From assembly GCA_003255065.1 (NCBI GenBank), contig QAOA01000393.1, positions 997,493 through 1,061,492 on the forward strand: a stretch of DNA of 64,000 nucleotides. The letters are read 5' to 3'. This document shows positions 51,300 through 64,000 of this stretch, in pieces; the stretch's first letter is position 1; each line of letters starts with the position of its first letter. The notes beneath the pieces are model-generated. The model was given only the letters and a program-made list of their open reading frames with translations. It was not told the DNA's origin and did no database searches. The translations under genes and the position numbers were made by a program. Source of the stretch: Cercis canadensis. Taxonomy: Eukaryota > Streptophyta > Magnoliopsida > Fabales > Fabaceae.

Positions 51300-53892
51300 C
51301 TATCAATCAAACTATGCCTCAATTTGAATGAGTCATACATAATATAATGCAAATCGAATTTCATTTGAAATTTGAAAATATATTGTATATTATTTTCTGC
51401 CAATAAATGACAGAACAAGGACTACATTTGTAAATTCATCGGATTAGACAGTTGCTTAATCGCGGTACCCACCTACGGTGAGGTCCCCCACTACGTGCCA
51501 TGTGACCTGGCCTTAGTAGTCCTTCATGCAGGCTTCTATATTATTTTTATTTTTGTGAAATATACTTGTTATTTTCTTGAGTGATACTGCTTAATACACT
51601 TGGGTTTGATTTGTTGGACTTTTTCTCCATGATTTCACTTTCTGTAGCATTCACAACTCGTCGATTTATTGGAAATTCCGCAGGAAGATGTTTCCACAAT
51701 AACGCGGTTTTACAACCCAAACATGGGTGTTTTATTTTGTGTTTAAGGAAATAAAATTATTTTTGGACGGCCAAAATTATTTAGCTTTTCCAAAGTAGAT
51801 ATAACTAAAATCAGAATAGAATAAAAAATATATAGTTGGACAAAGGTTGGAACAACTTAATGTTGGACTCTCCGAAATTGTAGTGTCATGTAGTTTAGGT
51901 TTGTTTTTCAATCATTTGTATTTTTTTTTTTAACGATAAGAGTATTATAGAGTTAATTTTTGTACATTAAAATTAAGTATTTTCTCAAATAATCTTAAGA
52001 GCATTCCATATGAAACTTNGCTATACGAAAAAAGAAATAGCTTATTTCCTTTCATAATTTCATCTCATCAATCGTAATGAAATTTAAACATAAGACATTT
52101 ACAATTGAATGCTCGATACTCAATCACCTTAATTTTTTGATAAATTCCTATATTAATAAGGTTTTGAGTGTTTGAGAAATGCAAAACAAATATATGCATA
52201 GTGTAGTATAAATTTGTTGGATTGCCTTCAACATAAATGTTCACTTTTTTTGGTACATGTTTAGTGTGCGACACGTTCTAGTTTTCTTTGACTATAATGT
52301 AGATTTCGAATGCAAATCATGAGGAGTTTTCCAACTTTATTGATGAGCATGTAGCTAATTCAACTAAAGATTCATATAAAATCTTGCAACTTAATAGGGG
52401 TATTTGGGTATGTGTAATCTTTGATTCTTCTGTAATTTTAAAATATGAATATAAAATGAAAGAAAAATTGGATTTTTTTTGTTTGATATAACACTTTAGA
52501 ATGAATTTCAGCCATTAAATAACAACGCATTACAAAGTGTAATATTAGATTACCTAGCTTTTGTAGGAAAATTATATGACAGTTCTTGAACGATATTAAA
52601 TTATGAAATCGAATCTTAAATTATAGTATGTAATTTAATAACCAGCGTATCAAATACCGTAATTCAATTATAAAATTACACAAAGAAAATATATGATATA
52701 TGCTAGTTGATTATACATAACATAAGATAGAATATATTATCTCTTTATCTCAAAGTAGTTTTTGTCTTTCCTAGACTAGCGTTGTTTTTAAGGTTTAAAC
52801 CAATGACTAGGAACTTTGCACAAAGTGAGGAAATTCAAATCAAATGCCACTTTGAGATCTAAAAGCATGAAAGAAGCGAACCCACGTTGTCGGCCAATAT
52901 GAAGATTCTTGGAACAACAAGTGTTGATAAGGTGTAGCATACACCCTTTAACTAACAAGAATATAGTTTATAATGAAGGATTAGCATTACTAACTATCTT
53001 AAATCATGGGCTTTGTACTTAATCAAATTAGTGGGGACAAACAATTTAAACTTGAGAGCTTAGCAGTTTGGACGTTTTCCAAATAATGATTGGTCAATAT
53101 TCTTTATTTTTTCTTTTTTTTTTTGTTTAAAAAATTNTTCTTTTTTTTTTGGTTTAAAAAATTATTATAAAATGGTTGTTACTTAAGCTTAAGGGTATTA
53201 TTCCCCACGTCCTCATTGCACTACTTTTTCTTTTTGTTCACAATTTCACATAACTTTTATAACGTGTTAAGTGGATAATGGGTTCCACGTCTTTGATTAT
53301 ATTAGCATCCAACTACATCTCACTTCTCTATATTTTTCCTTTTCAAAAACAGAAGTTTACAAATGGCATGTGCTTTAATTTATGAAGTGATTTGGCTCAA
53401 AAAAGAAGTAAAGAATAAGTAAAGTGCCCTTTATTATTTCTTAGTTTCTAAGATATGGTCTTTATATTTTTGGTGTGATACTAATTTTTATTTGGACACT
53501 CTTTTATTATTTCTGTTGGTTAGAATCAATGCAAGTGGGCAAGAAATTAAGGCTGTTTGAATAGATTTTTTAGATGAAAGAGATTAATTTTTTTTTTTAG
53601 TCTATTGAAAGTTATACAATAGGAGGTAGTTTATATTTTTCCAAAATCTTATAGCATATGCTCGTTATGAGATTTGAAACGCATGACCTCTATAAAGAAG
53701 TATCGAATATTAAACCACTTGAGTGTTCTCTTGGAGACAATAACTATTTTTGTGTGGATGTGTTTGGTATGATTAAGGAGAGAAGAATTAGTGGACCAAC
53801 ATTTTAAGAGGTAACATACTTAAAAAACAAAGTTATATTTCTTAAACTTTACATTCTTTATCGGTTGTATCAAACATACTCTAAGAGTTAAA
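51300..53892. other. Intergenic AT-rich region with SINE-like debris
   Basis: No gene found. Isolated N characters lie at 52019 and 53137, the latter between two copies of a T-rich 22-25 base motif. A SINE-like head occurs at 53669-53721. Confidence 0.45.
53669..53721 (-). mobile_element. tRNA-SINE-like head
   Basis: On the minus strand an A-box-like block (caagtggtttaatattcg, 53721-53704) precedes a B-box-like block (ggtcatgcgtttcaaatctc, 53688-53669), spaced as in tRNA-derived SINEs of legumes. No tail or target-site duplication was identified. Confidence 0.4.
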
Positions 53893-54257
53893 ATTGGGAG
53901 GAAATGAGAGGAAAATAAATGAGTAAATGTGTCAATTCTATTGTTTGGGAGTTCAATATTAAAAAAGGTAAGGAAACCAATGGGTAATCTCAAATCCTTG
54001 CATTCTTTTTTTTGCCTCACTTTTGTGTTTCCCCAATTTGGGAGATTTGGAGAGACAAAATAGTAGTTTACTATNATTGAGAGGAAATGAGAGGAAAATA
54101 AATGAGTAAATGTGTCAATTCTATTGTTTGGGAGTTCAATATTAAAAAAGGAAAGGAAACCAATGGGTAATCTCAAATCCTTGCATTCTTTTTTTTGCCT
54201 CACTTTTGTGTTTCCCCAATTTGGGAGATTTGGAGAGAAAAAATAGTAGTTTACTAT
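53893..54257. repeat. ~182-bp duplication around an N, probable assembly join
   Basis: Bases 53893-54074 and 54076-54257 are near-identical and are separated only by the N at 54075. Two or three substitutions are visible, for example ggg/gag near the start. Same pattern as at 2517. Confidence 0.75.
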
Positions 54258-56169
54258 TATATATCTATTTATTTCTTTAAATTATTTTTCAAATACTATT
54301 TAGATAACATTATTAAATCTTATATTAAATATATTTACTTTATAAATAAATGATAAATTTGTAAAATTATAAATTTTTATTTCTTTCTTCTCATTTTGTT
54401 TATTTTAATCATCCAAATAAATAAGAGGAAAACCTCTCCTTTTTCCTTTCTTTCCTCTCCTCTCCCCTCCAAAAAAACTCTCAAACATACCCTAAAATTA
54501 TAGAACTATGCATTTTGTAAATTAATATGCCATAGATCAATTCATCAATTAACATGTAAGGGAAACATCAATCTTGATTGTCTATTTAGGGTTAAGAGTA
54601 CTTTCTTATGTTTTGTCAAATAATAGGATAGATACAGAATGAGGGGAAGAAACCATGATCAGCAGAAGGATATGAAACTCATATCTCAATGGTTTGACAA
54701 ATTAGGGATAAAAAGAATTGTTACTAACAGAGAAAATTTAATCATTCAAATATATCTAACTCATTTTTGCGTATGCATATATCACTATTGAAGGGTTCTC
54801 GTGAGATGTTCTCTAGCTGTAGCCCATGCTTGAGTTTGTACATTGGGCCTAAGCTTTTGTCCCGACATAAGCCTAACTAACTCAAACATTGTATGGCCCA
54901 AACCATGTATATATCATAAGCCCAAAATTACTTTTGTAATTGTTTGATTTTTCCCGCTTTGATCTTTTGTTGTTGAATTGGTAGCAAAGCTAGAACTAGA
55001 AAGTAGATTTGTTTTGAGGGGGCGTGACCCTCCTATGACTCTTTAAATCTCCACCAGTGGAACTGGATGAAAATGTATCTGTATTTGCTTGCTGAGTTAT
55101 TTTTGCTTGACTCTGAAACTATCGACTATTGTTTGGTTAACAACAGTGGTATTTTTGTGCTTGAATAAAATTAACTGATGGAAACTAAACTATATCAATT
55201 TGCATTGATTGAGAAAAAATGAGTATATATATGTCAGAAATCTGCTCCTTTTTTATATCATATTTTTATTATTAAATATTACATCAATAAAGTTATTATG
55301 TTATATTTAATTTGTGGTGCAAAGATGAGTGTAAGAATCATGAATCTAAACAGATTATTCAATTTGAAGTGTCTTCAACAGTTGAACCTGGTGAAATCGG
55401 ACTTTGCCATTGACTTAAACTTACAGGAGGTAATGATGATAATTGCTTAAGAGAAAATTATCAAAAAGAAAGTTAAGGAAAATATGTTTTAAAAATAAAA
55501 ATTTATAACATGATGGGGACAATAACTTGAATAATGCAAATTGGCAAATTAATTCTACAACTATCTTACTTTTCAAACTATTTCTATTTATACAGTAGTT
55601 TGAATTTTTTAATATTATCTGATTATGAAAGGGAGAAAATAAGAGTATAGTGGCTTATTGATTGCAATATATGCCATATGTGGCCACCATGTAATTGATG
55701 TTATTTGTCAGATGACATAACCAAGATGGTGACAACATATAAAAAATAGTGTCACTTACACAATAATAACATACGATAAATGTCGACACCAATAAGCCTT
55801 ACACTCTTTTTAGAATCAAATAATATTAAAAAATAAAAATCACTGAAAATAATTTTAAAATTATGTTAGTTATGGAATTAGTTTTCACATTTATATTATT
55901 TAAGTCATTGTCTAACCAGATTATGATTTTTTTTTAAAACACGTTTTTCTTAGTAATTCTTGCATAGATTAAGTTGTTTGATTGAGCTAAAGTGGGCCAC
56001 TCCATATCAGCTAAAACCCTCTATTGTCTATTATTTGAAGAAGATGGAGCAGCCGATACTTTCTTAAGAGCTATCATCGTCGTGGTTTCGCCACGAGTAA
56101 AAGCCGCCAAACGCAGTGTTCTGAAACCGCAGTCACTGCCCCTCGCTTTCTCTCCCTCTCTTTGCAGCT
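54258..56169. other. Intergenic region and AK-HSDH promoter
   Basis: AT-rich and without a gene until about 55990. The GC-richer stretch 56030-56169 is probably AK-HSDH 5' leader. A frame reading 55992-56261 overlaps the AK-HSDH start in another phase and is not called. Confidence 0.5.
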
Positions 56170-59100
56170 ATGGTGTCCTTCTCTGGGGTGATTTCTCACT
56201 CCTTCCGCATTTTACCTTCCAACTCATTAGTTCACCCACAGAAGCCGAAGAAGATCTATGAATCTCAATGCTGTGTTTTCCCCATTACGCAGCTTTCGCC
56301 TTTTCTTCGGTATGTTTGCTTTTTCTATAATTTTTAGGCTTTTTGTGAATTTAGCTGTTTAGTTATCTGGAATGGAAAAAAAGGAAAATGTAACTTTCAT
56401 CTCTTTGTCGCTTAGTTGGATAAAATTCTGTTTCTAAACTTTGGTTTTAATACATTAGCTAAGTTTTAGTTGCCATAACGAACTGAACTGTCAAGTGGGT
56501 TTTTAAAATTATACCGGAAGTACTATTGTTCTAGTATCTTCTCTTGTAGTCATCATTTCTCTGTTCAAAGATATTGAAAGGTACTTCTTTTATTCTTTTT
56601 GGAAGAGAGCGGGCACAAAGAAAATTTTTCATTACTAAGGTTGATTTCTTCAATTTGAAGAAGAATGGGATGGATCCTGGACTCTATGAGGCAATGAATT
56701 TGAGATATTTTTTTTTGGGGGTGGGGAGGTTGGTTGAAAACACAAAATAAAAAAAGGATCTGTATTGTATGAGCATATAAGACATATATGTGATCAATAA
56801 TTGAGCTGAAACCCTGTGTGTTTTCTAGCTAACGCTATCTGGTTTTGCAAAACTTTTAGATGCAAAATAATCTCTTTTCTATCCTACATACAATATGTTC
56901 TCCCTCTTTTTCTTTTTCTTTATTTATGCTTTGCTATGCCATGGTACATTTACAGATATTTCCCCCTCGATTTTACTTTTTTAATTTATTAATTTATGAA
57001 GATATTGTGGTTTCTGCCTTAGAAAGGGTCTCACTTCACCATGGGGAAGAGAGGCGCTAAGGACCAGGATATGTGCTTCAGTTACAGGTCTGCTACTCAG
57101 TTACTATATATCAAAATATGTACTTGTTTTTTTGTTTAATAAAAAAAAGAAGGTAAAACATAAATGTGATTTATTTAATTTTTTCTTTATTTACTGGCAG
57201 ATATTTCACTGGATGTATCTGTAGAAGACAACAAGCTTCCCAAAGGAGAAACTTGGTCCGTTCACAAATTTGGCGGAACATGTGTGGGAAGCTCACTGAG
57301 AATCAAGAATGTTGCAGATATAATTATTAGTGATGATTCAGAGAGGAAATTGGTAGTTGTATCTGCAATGTCAAAGGTGACAGATATGATGTATGGCCTC
57401 ATCTACATGGCTCAATCACGTGATGAGTCCTACATATCGTCACTGGATGCTGTGTTACAGAAGCACAGCTCAACTGCACATGAACTGCTTGATGGAGAGG
57501 ATCTTGCTCGTTTCTTATCACAGTTGCATCATGACATCAGTAACCTTAAGGCGATGCTTCGTGCAATATACATAGGTACAGCTACTATCTCTCTTGCTGT
57601 ATTTCATCAGTGCATGAATGTTATTTAAATGCTGTTGGTTGGTTTTCTAATTGCTTATCTATTCAATTTAGAAGTAATTCCTCTAACCTGTCATTGTTAA
57701 TATATTCTTTAGTGGACATAGTTTGGTAATAATCAATTATTGATTTTTGACAGAACCCCCCTCCTAATTTTCACTTCAGGCACTTAGTAAGGTCTACATT
57801 TTATCATCTTATTGCAATATTTTATCTTTCCAATTTTATTAAATAGGTGATCCTGTATATCATGATATAAAATGACAAAATGCGCTGTCAATTTAGCTGA
57901 GCATTCTTCTGTTGATGCGATATTAATTTATGCTTAAGGTTTGTTATATCTTATTATTCATCATAGAAAAGATATCTTACGTTAATAAAAATGAATCTCT
58001 GAATTAAGGAATTAACCTATCATCCTGACTAACATGCTTAATAATTTGCAGCTGGTCATGCAACAGAATCCTTTACAGATTTTGTTGTTGGACATGGGGA
58101 GTTATGGTGTGCTCAGATGTTGTCTTCTGTTATTAGAAAGGTCTGATGTTTTGATTAGTAACATCTTCTATTAATCTGAATTGTGCTGATTGCATCATGT
58201 TTACCCTTCTGTGCTACAGAATGGGATTGATTGCAAATGGATGGATACAAGGGACGTCCTTATTGTAAATCCCACTAGTTCTAATCAAGTTGATCCTGAT
58301 TTTCTGGAATCGAAGCGGAGACTTGAGAAATGGTACTCTTTGAATCAATCCTCTGTGATCATTGCTACTGGATTCATTGCAAGCACGCCTCAAAATATCC
58401 CTACTACTCTGAAGAGGGATGGAAGTGACTTCTCAGCGGCTATAATGGGTGCTCTATTTAGGGCTCGTCAGGTCACGATTTGGACTGATGTTGACGGTGT
58501 GTATAGTGCAGATCCTAGAAAAGGTTTGTGTTGCTCCTCAATTTTTTTTTTCTTAGTTCAAGCATGAGTGGATTGAAATATTAGCCAAATTTCTATTTTT
58601 GTATTTTATCATCAAGACAGAGTTCTAACTTTTCATTTGCTGTTCCAAAATATTCTGTTATATGGATGTATTTTTTTTTTAATGTTTGATTACCTTAATA
58701 TGGGGTTTAATTCAGTATAAACAATAATATTACTGCAGTTAGTGAAGCAGTGATTTTGAAGACATTGTCTTACCAAGAGGCATGGGAAATGGTGAGTTGG
58801 ACTCAGAAATGCCTTAAAGCTCCTTCTGCCTTTGAAATTTAGGATAGCAACTTACTAACTGCATGTTGTGCAGTCTTATTTTGGTGCAAATGTTTTACAT
58901 CCCCGCACTATAATTCCAGTCATGCGATATGGCATACCTATTATTATAAGGAATATTTTCAACCTCTCAGCCACTGGAACAAAGATCTGTCATCCCTCTG
59001 TTAACGATGATGAAGATAGGCAGAACTTAAGATATTTTGTCAAAGGGTTTGCAACGATAGACAACTTGGCACTTGTAAATGTTGAAGGGTGAGTCATGAA

Positions 59101-62100
59101 TCATGGTCACTTTGCAGGATGAATAGCATACTGTCTTGCTTCTTGATGCAGTTGTGCTGTGACTTATATTACTGCAAGAAGTCTTGCATTCTTTCAATGT
59201 TTTTCTTTAATTTTAGTCTTCTTCTGTCTTTGCAGAACTGGAATGGCTGGTGTTCCAGGTACAGCCAGTGCCATTTTTGGTGCTGTAAAAGATGTTGGAG
59301 CTAATGTTATTATGATATCTCAGGTGCACTCACCATCTTGGGTAGTTATACTATTCCACATTGATACATATGAAATTGAAGGGGGTCACTAACTGCATTT
59401 ATGTAGGCTAGTAGTGAGCATTCTGTGTGCTTTGCTGTGCCCGAGAAGGAAGTGAAGGCTGTTGCCGATGCATTGCAGTCTAGATTTCGTCAAGCTTTGG
59501 ATGCTGGGCGTCTTTCTCAGGTGATAAATTAGATTCTATTGTAAATTACTTTATTATGCTTGCTAAGTTCATTTTGAATTTCCAATTGCAACCTTGTAAA
59601 GACATTTTGAGGCCGATGTCAATGACTTAGAACGACTTGAGGTTTAAGTTCCTCCAAAACTAGATAAGCCCCATGTGTGTCATGATCCAAAGCTAGTAAG
59701 ACTGAAGAGTGCAGCCAGAAAAAAAAAATAGATGCTAAAGACTGAATAGTTAGATTATTACTTATTAGATCTCTGATCTAATTTTTCCTTGTATTATAAA
59801 TTTTTTCTTTAAGAATAACTAAGATTTTATTAGAAAACTACCAAAGGGAAAACCATGTATACAACAAATATGCAAAGTAGAGTCCACTTAGTGTGGGAAA
59901 GAAAATAGAAACAAAAGGTAGGATTCTGTAATTTGCACCGTACAATCTAGATAGGAAAAATCTTTGGCCTTACAAAGCTAAAATAGTTGTCAAGCTTTAA
60001 AGATTATGAAGAAAGTGCTGTTTAAAAATTCTATAGTTGAAGCTTCTCCTCTGACAAATCTAGTTTCTTTCCAACTGGAAAGTTCATACCAAGCATCTTG
60101 GGATCATCTTCCATACAGTCCACTTCTTCCCTCATGTTTGACCAGTTGTCCAATTTTGGAAGTACAGTTGCTGGTATCACCCACAAAACACTGAAAAGAG
60201 AGAGAGAGAGACAAGTCCGAAAGTTTTTACCACAACACTATGTAGGAAAAGGTGGTTCTTGTTCTCACTGCTATTTTTAAAAAAGTAGCATCGCCTGGTG
60301 ATATAGCATCCTCTTCATCTCAAATTATTTGCTGTTAAAATGTAGTGCAAGACTGTAAGTTTTCACGTGGTTTGTACTGAGTGAATTGGTTGGACGTATA
60401 AAATTATGTTGTTGCTTATATTACATGATGGAATGGATTTGTAGTTATAGATTGAATTGAGTTATTGGTTTTCATGTTATGAATTTGAAACTAGCCAGGA
60501 AATGCTATTGAATTTATTTAGACCAGGCACCATAGTTTCTAATCAAGCTCACATGTAGGATTAGGCATAGTTGAGTGAGAAGGGGGGAGATCATTGTTGG
60601 CTTCTATTTCTCTTTATCTATTGGATGACACAAATAAGATAAAGAAAGTTTTTTGTACTATCCCTTGCTTAATGCAATTTCTTCTTTTATAAAGAAAAAT
60701 AAGGAAAAGAAAGCATGAATAAGTGATGTGGGGTTATTTCAATTGGCTGGCGGAAATGAATACAATTTCTGTTAAACTTCAAGGACATAGGATCCACTTT
60801 TTAGAGTAACGGTGGACCCTTCATTAGTGCCAAAGGTGTAGGACACTGGATATCACCGAAGCTAGGGCTTTCTTTGGACCAACCCTAGATTATGCCCTTA
60901 TAAATTTTGGATTATTGATTTTGATCAAGGTTATCTTGAATGTTGCAAAATCTTGTTTTCTTTTTTATGTTAGGATAATTTCTTATTCTCCTCCTCTGTA
61001 TTGCTCTTCTTCCTTAATAAAGTCTTCTATCAACAATAAAATAAAAATCCCAAAAATTCCATGAGATTGGGTGTTTTTTCAGAAATTTCCTAGGTATTTG
61101 TTCAGAGATTGATAGATGTTGCATTGTGTAAGTTGTTAGAATATAATTAACTTAGGAATTGCTGTAAACTTTTGCAGAAAATTTGGGAATAAAAATATTT
61201 CTCAAATGAGATACATTATTTTCTTGGCCTCTAATCTTACTTCTGTGCTAGTCCTTATCAGATATATAGTTGTGAGAATGTTAGACTAAACAGTATTTAG
61301 TTATATTCTTTTTTCCCCCCCATATTATCACGAAATAGTAACTTAGTAGCTGGCTCATTGCTTTGTGTTGACATCTAGAGCTTTTTAAATTATATTTTTA
61401 CTTTGCATTCCATTCTAAATTATATAGCACTTCTCAGGTTCAAGTTATTCCAAATTGTAGCATTTTGGCAGCTGTTGGCCAGAAAATGGCAAGTACTCCT
61501 GGAGTTAGTGCCACCCTGTTCAATGCATTGGCTAAGGTTAGAAAACTATGGTTCATTTCAGTAGCATGAAAGTTTGTTGTTGAAGTTAGAATTGTTACCC
61601 TTAAATTTTGTTTTTGGGTAAAGTATTTATTTGATTGCTATGCCTTTTTGTTGTAGATGGACTAAACTAACCAACTACATTGACAAAACCACTGACCTAA
61701 TAGATGCTTTTCCATTTACATTACTTCTCTCTGATTATAATATCTTAGTGGTTTTTGCTTTTTAAGTTTCTTTATATTCAAACTTGTTACTCAAATACAG
61801 GCCAATGTCAATGTCCGTGCTATAGCACAAGGTTGTTCTGAGTACAATATTACTGTGGTTGTTAAGCGAGAGGAATGTATAAAGGCTCTACGAGCTGTCC
61901 ATTCGAGATTTTATCTCTCAAGAACTACCATTGCGATGGGCATTATTGGACCTGGATTAATTGGGAGTACACTACTTGAGCAGCTAAGAGATCAGGTGCT
62001 GTTTCTGTTGTTAATTCAGCTCATATGATTCATTCTTTCAGTCATTCCATACCTGTTGAAAAATATAATAATTCAAGATACCTAGGAATCTTTAATATGG

Positions 62101-63955
62101 AGATTTGATGCTTGGCTAGCATTCCATATTCCCATATTTAAATATGGTGTTGGCCAACTAAAAATAGGCATCCTATCAATGTGGAGATTTGATGCTTGGC
62201 AAGCATTCCACAATCCCATATTTAAATATAGTGTTGTCCTACTAAAAATAGGCATCCGATACAAGCATCATAGATACCTTGGGTATCTTGCATACCATTT
62301 TAATGTGCCTATGTACCAGAAGGCTTCTTGAAATATATGCCTAATTCATGTTACGAATTTGTTTATGCAGGCCGCTGTTCTGAAAGAAGAATTTAACATT
62401 GATTTGCGGGTAATGGGCATCATTGGTTCAAAGTCAATGCTTCTTAATGATGTGTAAGTTGAATTGCTTTGAACTTAAAATCTATGTTAAGTACAACATC
62501 GCATTTACAAGTTAAAATAATGGAAAACTGGGTTTCTTGCTTCTGTAAAGGGAAACTACAACCACCTTTCCTATGAGAAAGAGTTAATTTTACTCCTTTT
62601 TCCCTTTCTGGAAAACATTATTGTTTGTTATCTCCTATTGTATGTCCACTAAGTGCGGCAGCTATGTAACTGAAGATGCATAATGTCACACATCTGATTC
62701 CATTATCATTTTTTCAACTTTTCCTCTTTGAAGGAGAAAATTCCACCAATTAGAGATGGGTGGCAATTCATTTGGCTTTTACATTTTAACTAGGCCAATA
62801 TAACTTAGTTTAGTCTCTCAGGTGTAACAAATTCAAAATGTGGGTGATACATGATTACTTTTTGGAAGTCATAAATATGTTTGGTGATTCTCTGACTTAT
62901 ATTTTTGTTTGATGTCTATTACACATGAGAAATTGAAATTCATTTGTTGATTAGAGGAATTCCTTGGCCTAGACATGGTTATACATCTGTGGGATGCATC
63001 CTGGGATTTGTTAGCTTATCAGCTAGGCTACTGTGCTAGATTTATCATACTTTTTTTTGATAAAAACTCTATTGATCATATTAAGTAGGTTCTCATTCTA
63101 TTTTGATGAATTGTAATTGCTGTTTGCAGGGGTATTGACTTAAGTAGGTGGAAAGAATTTCAAGAGAAAAAAGGAGAAGTGGCTAATTTGGAAAAATTTG
63201 TTCAGCATGTGCATGGAAATCATTTTATACCAAACACCGTTTTAGTGGACTGCACTGCTGACTCCATCATTGCAGGCCATTACTATGACTGGTTGCGTAA
63301 AGGAATACATGTAATCACCCCCAACAAAAAGTCAAATTCAGGACCACTTAATCAGGTATGTAATCCATATTATCCTTACAATGGCAGGCTAGTATATCCA
63401 TCACTTCTCTTCCTAGGTTCTTAAAATTAGTGCCATCTTTGGGCCTTTCTCACACCTTCACTCTCTATGTCCAGTATTTGAGGTTAAGATCTCTGCAAAG
63501 GCAATCCTATACACACTACTTCTACGAAGCTACTGTTGGAGCTGGTCTTCCAATCATTAGTACTTTAAGGGGCCTCCTTGAAACTGGAGACAGAATATTG
63601 CAAATTGAAGGCATTTTCAGGTTTATTTTGACACCTTATATCTCTCTATAGTTGTCTCATTTTGTTTGTGGTTTGAGAGAACATCAGATCTCAGACTTTT
63701 GAGATTTCTGTGAATAATTTAATAGAAAAACATTAATTCAAGGCTGACTAATGTATATTGGCTCATTTTATTGATGTTTACACATTCAACCAAAGGCATT
63801 GTCCCTGTTGATTTTGCAGTGGGACATTGAGTTATATCTTTAACAACTTCAAAGATGGTCGGACTTTTAGTGAGGTAGTGGCTGAAGCAAAGGAAGCAGG
63901 TTATACTGAGCCAGATCCAAGGGATGATCTGTCTGGAACAGATGTTGCGAGAAAG
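56170..63955 (+). CDS. AK-HSDH: Bifunctional aspartokinase/homoserine dehydrogenase, plastidial (3' end outside window)
   Basis: Catalyses the first and third steps of the Asp-family pathway (Asp to aspartyl-phosphate, Asp-semialdehyde to homoserine) in plastids, feeding Thr, Met and Ile. Fifteen exons: 56170-56309, 57023-57087, 57201-57575, 58052-58140, 58220-58523, 58739-58791, 58874-59088, 59236-59323, 59407-59520, 61438-61536, 61801-61995, 62371-62453, 63130-63355, 63475-63620, 63820-63955. This gives 776 of about 915 residues; the gene runs off the window. Residues 1 to about 65 look like a transit peptide (Ser-rich, ending RICASVT). Kinase motif KFGGTCVGSS at 91-100; two ACT-type regulatory regions follow (GMAGVPGTASAIF, then TPGVSATLFNALAKANV); HSDH NAD(P) loop GPGLIG (564-569); TPNKK and GAGLPII later. 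Known plant enzymes are Thr-inhibited. Confidence 0.97.
59521..61437 (+). other. Long intron 9 of AK-HSDH
   Basis: At 1.9 kb this is the largest intron of the gene, and it separates the first part of the regulatory region from the rest. It is AT-rich, with a short (GA)n tract near 60194-60209 and no gene inside. Confidence 0.6.
62098..62257 (+). repeat. 84-bp tandem duplication in AK-HSDH intron 11
   Basis: Two copies with period 84 (62098-62173 and 62182-62257), differing at several positions. Each contains a palindromic core, ccatatttaaatatgg in copy 1 (62132-62147). The frame that reads through it on the minus strand is repeat-derived. Confidence 0.85.
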
Positions 63956-64000
63956 GTACAACTTACAGTTCTAAACATGTCTGCCATCTTTAATTGTCAA

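Noticed and set aside
55992..56261. 89-codon frame overlapping the first AK-HSDH exon
   Set aside because: It is in a different phase. The frame starting at 56170 splices in phase to the known AK-HSDH sequence and gives a good transit peptide.
62082..62264. Minus-strand frame with an internally repeated peptide
   Set aside because: It is a translation of the 84-bp intronic tandem repeat.

Overview
The window is nuclear DNA of a flowering plant, most likely a legume. It is AT-rich, its genes carry many GT-AG introns, and its proteins are plant-specific or plant-type: TRB/Single-Myb-histone, DUF3511, a soybean-like type-1 lipoxygenase, a bifunctional aspartokinase/homoserine dehydrogenase with a plastid-type leader, and a plant P4-ATPase. 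The legume assignment rests on the resemblance of the lipoxygenases to the soybean family and is an inference. Seven single N characters occur (2517, 7318, 9612, 18457, 52019, 53137, 54075). Four of them sit exactly at the junction of duplicated sequence and probably mark assembly joins.

Layout. 1-9.6 kb is transposon territory: a decayed autonomous Helitron lies on the minus strand, with a clean 3' terminus at 835 (CTAG plus GC-rich hairpin), a PIF1-type helicase half (1089-3131) and a Rep/HUH half (3402-7441). 10.4-17.4 kb holds a tandem pair of lipoxygenase genes. The first has nine exons and is intact except for one in-frame TAG at codon 100. The second is a truncated pseudogene containing only exons 8-9, directly preceded by a copied piece of the neighbouring TRB gene. 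18.8-22.5 kb is the TRB gene. 24.2-26.6 kb is N-myristoyltransferase (minus). 28.4-31.8 kb is eIF4A (plus). 34.0-34.3 kb is a small DUF3511 protein. 36.1-40.8 kb is a 14-exon casein kinase 1-like gene (minus). 42.7-48.6 kb is an ALA-type phospholipid flippase (minus). 56.2 kb to the window end is the AK-HSDH gene, which runs off the right edge after exon 15.

The genes do not form one pathway. They are a typical plant run of independent housekeeping genes (translation initiation, protein lipidation, membrane lipid asymmetry, kinase signalling, Asp-family amino-acid synthesis, telomere/chromatin binding) beside a rearranged lipoxygenase cluster and a transposon-rich flank. Smaller mobile-element traces include a probable hAT-type MITE (50833-51299), a second Helitron-like 3' end (28185-28210) and tRNA-SINE-like heads (about 19303-19357 and 53669-53721). 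I see no convincing new multi-gene system. The most notable structures are the chimeric TRB/lipoxygenase duplication, the nearly intact lipoxygenase with a single nonsense codon, and the N-associated duplications that probably reflect assembly. Splice sites and reading frames were worked out by hand from the sequence; no database search was run.
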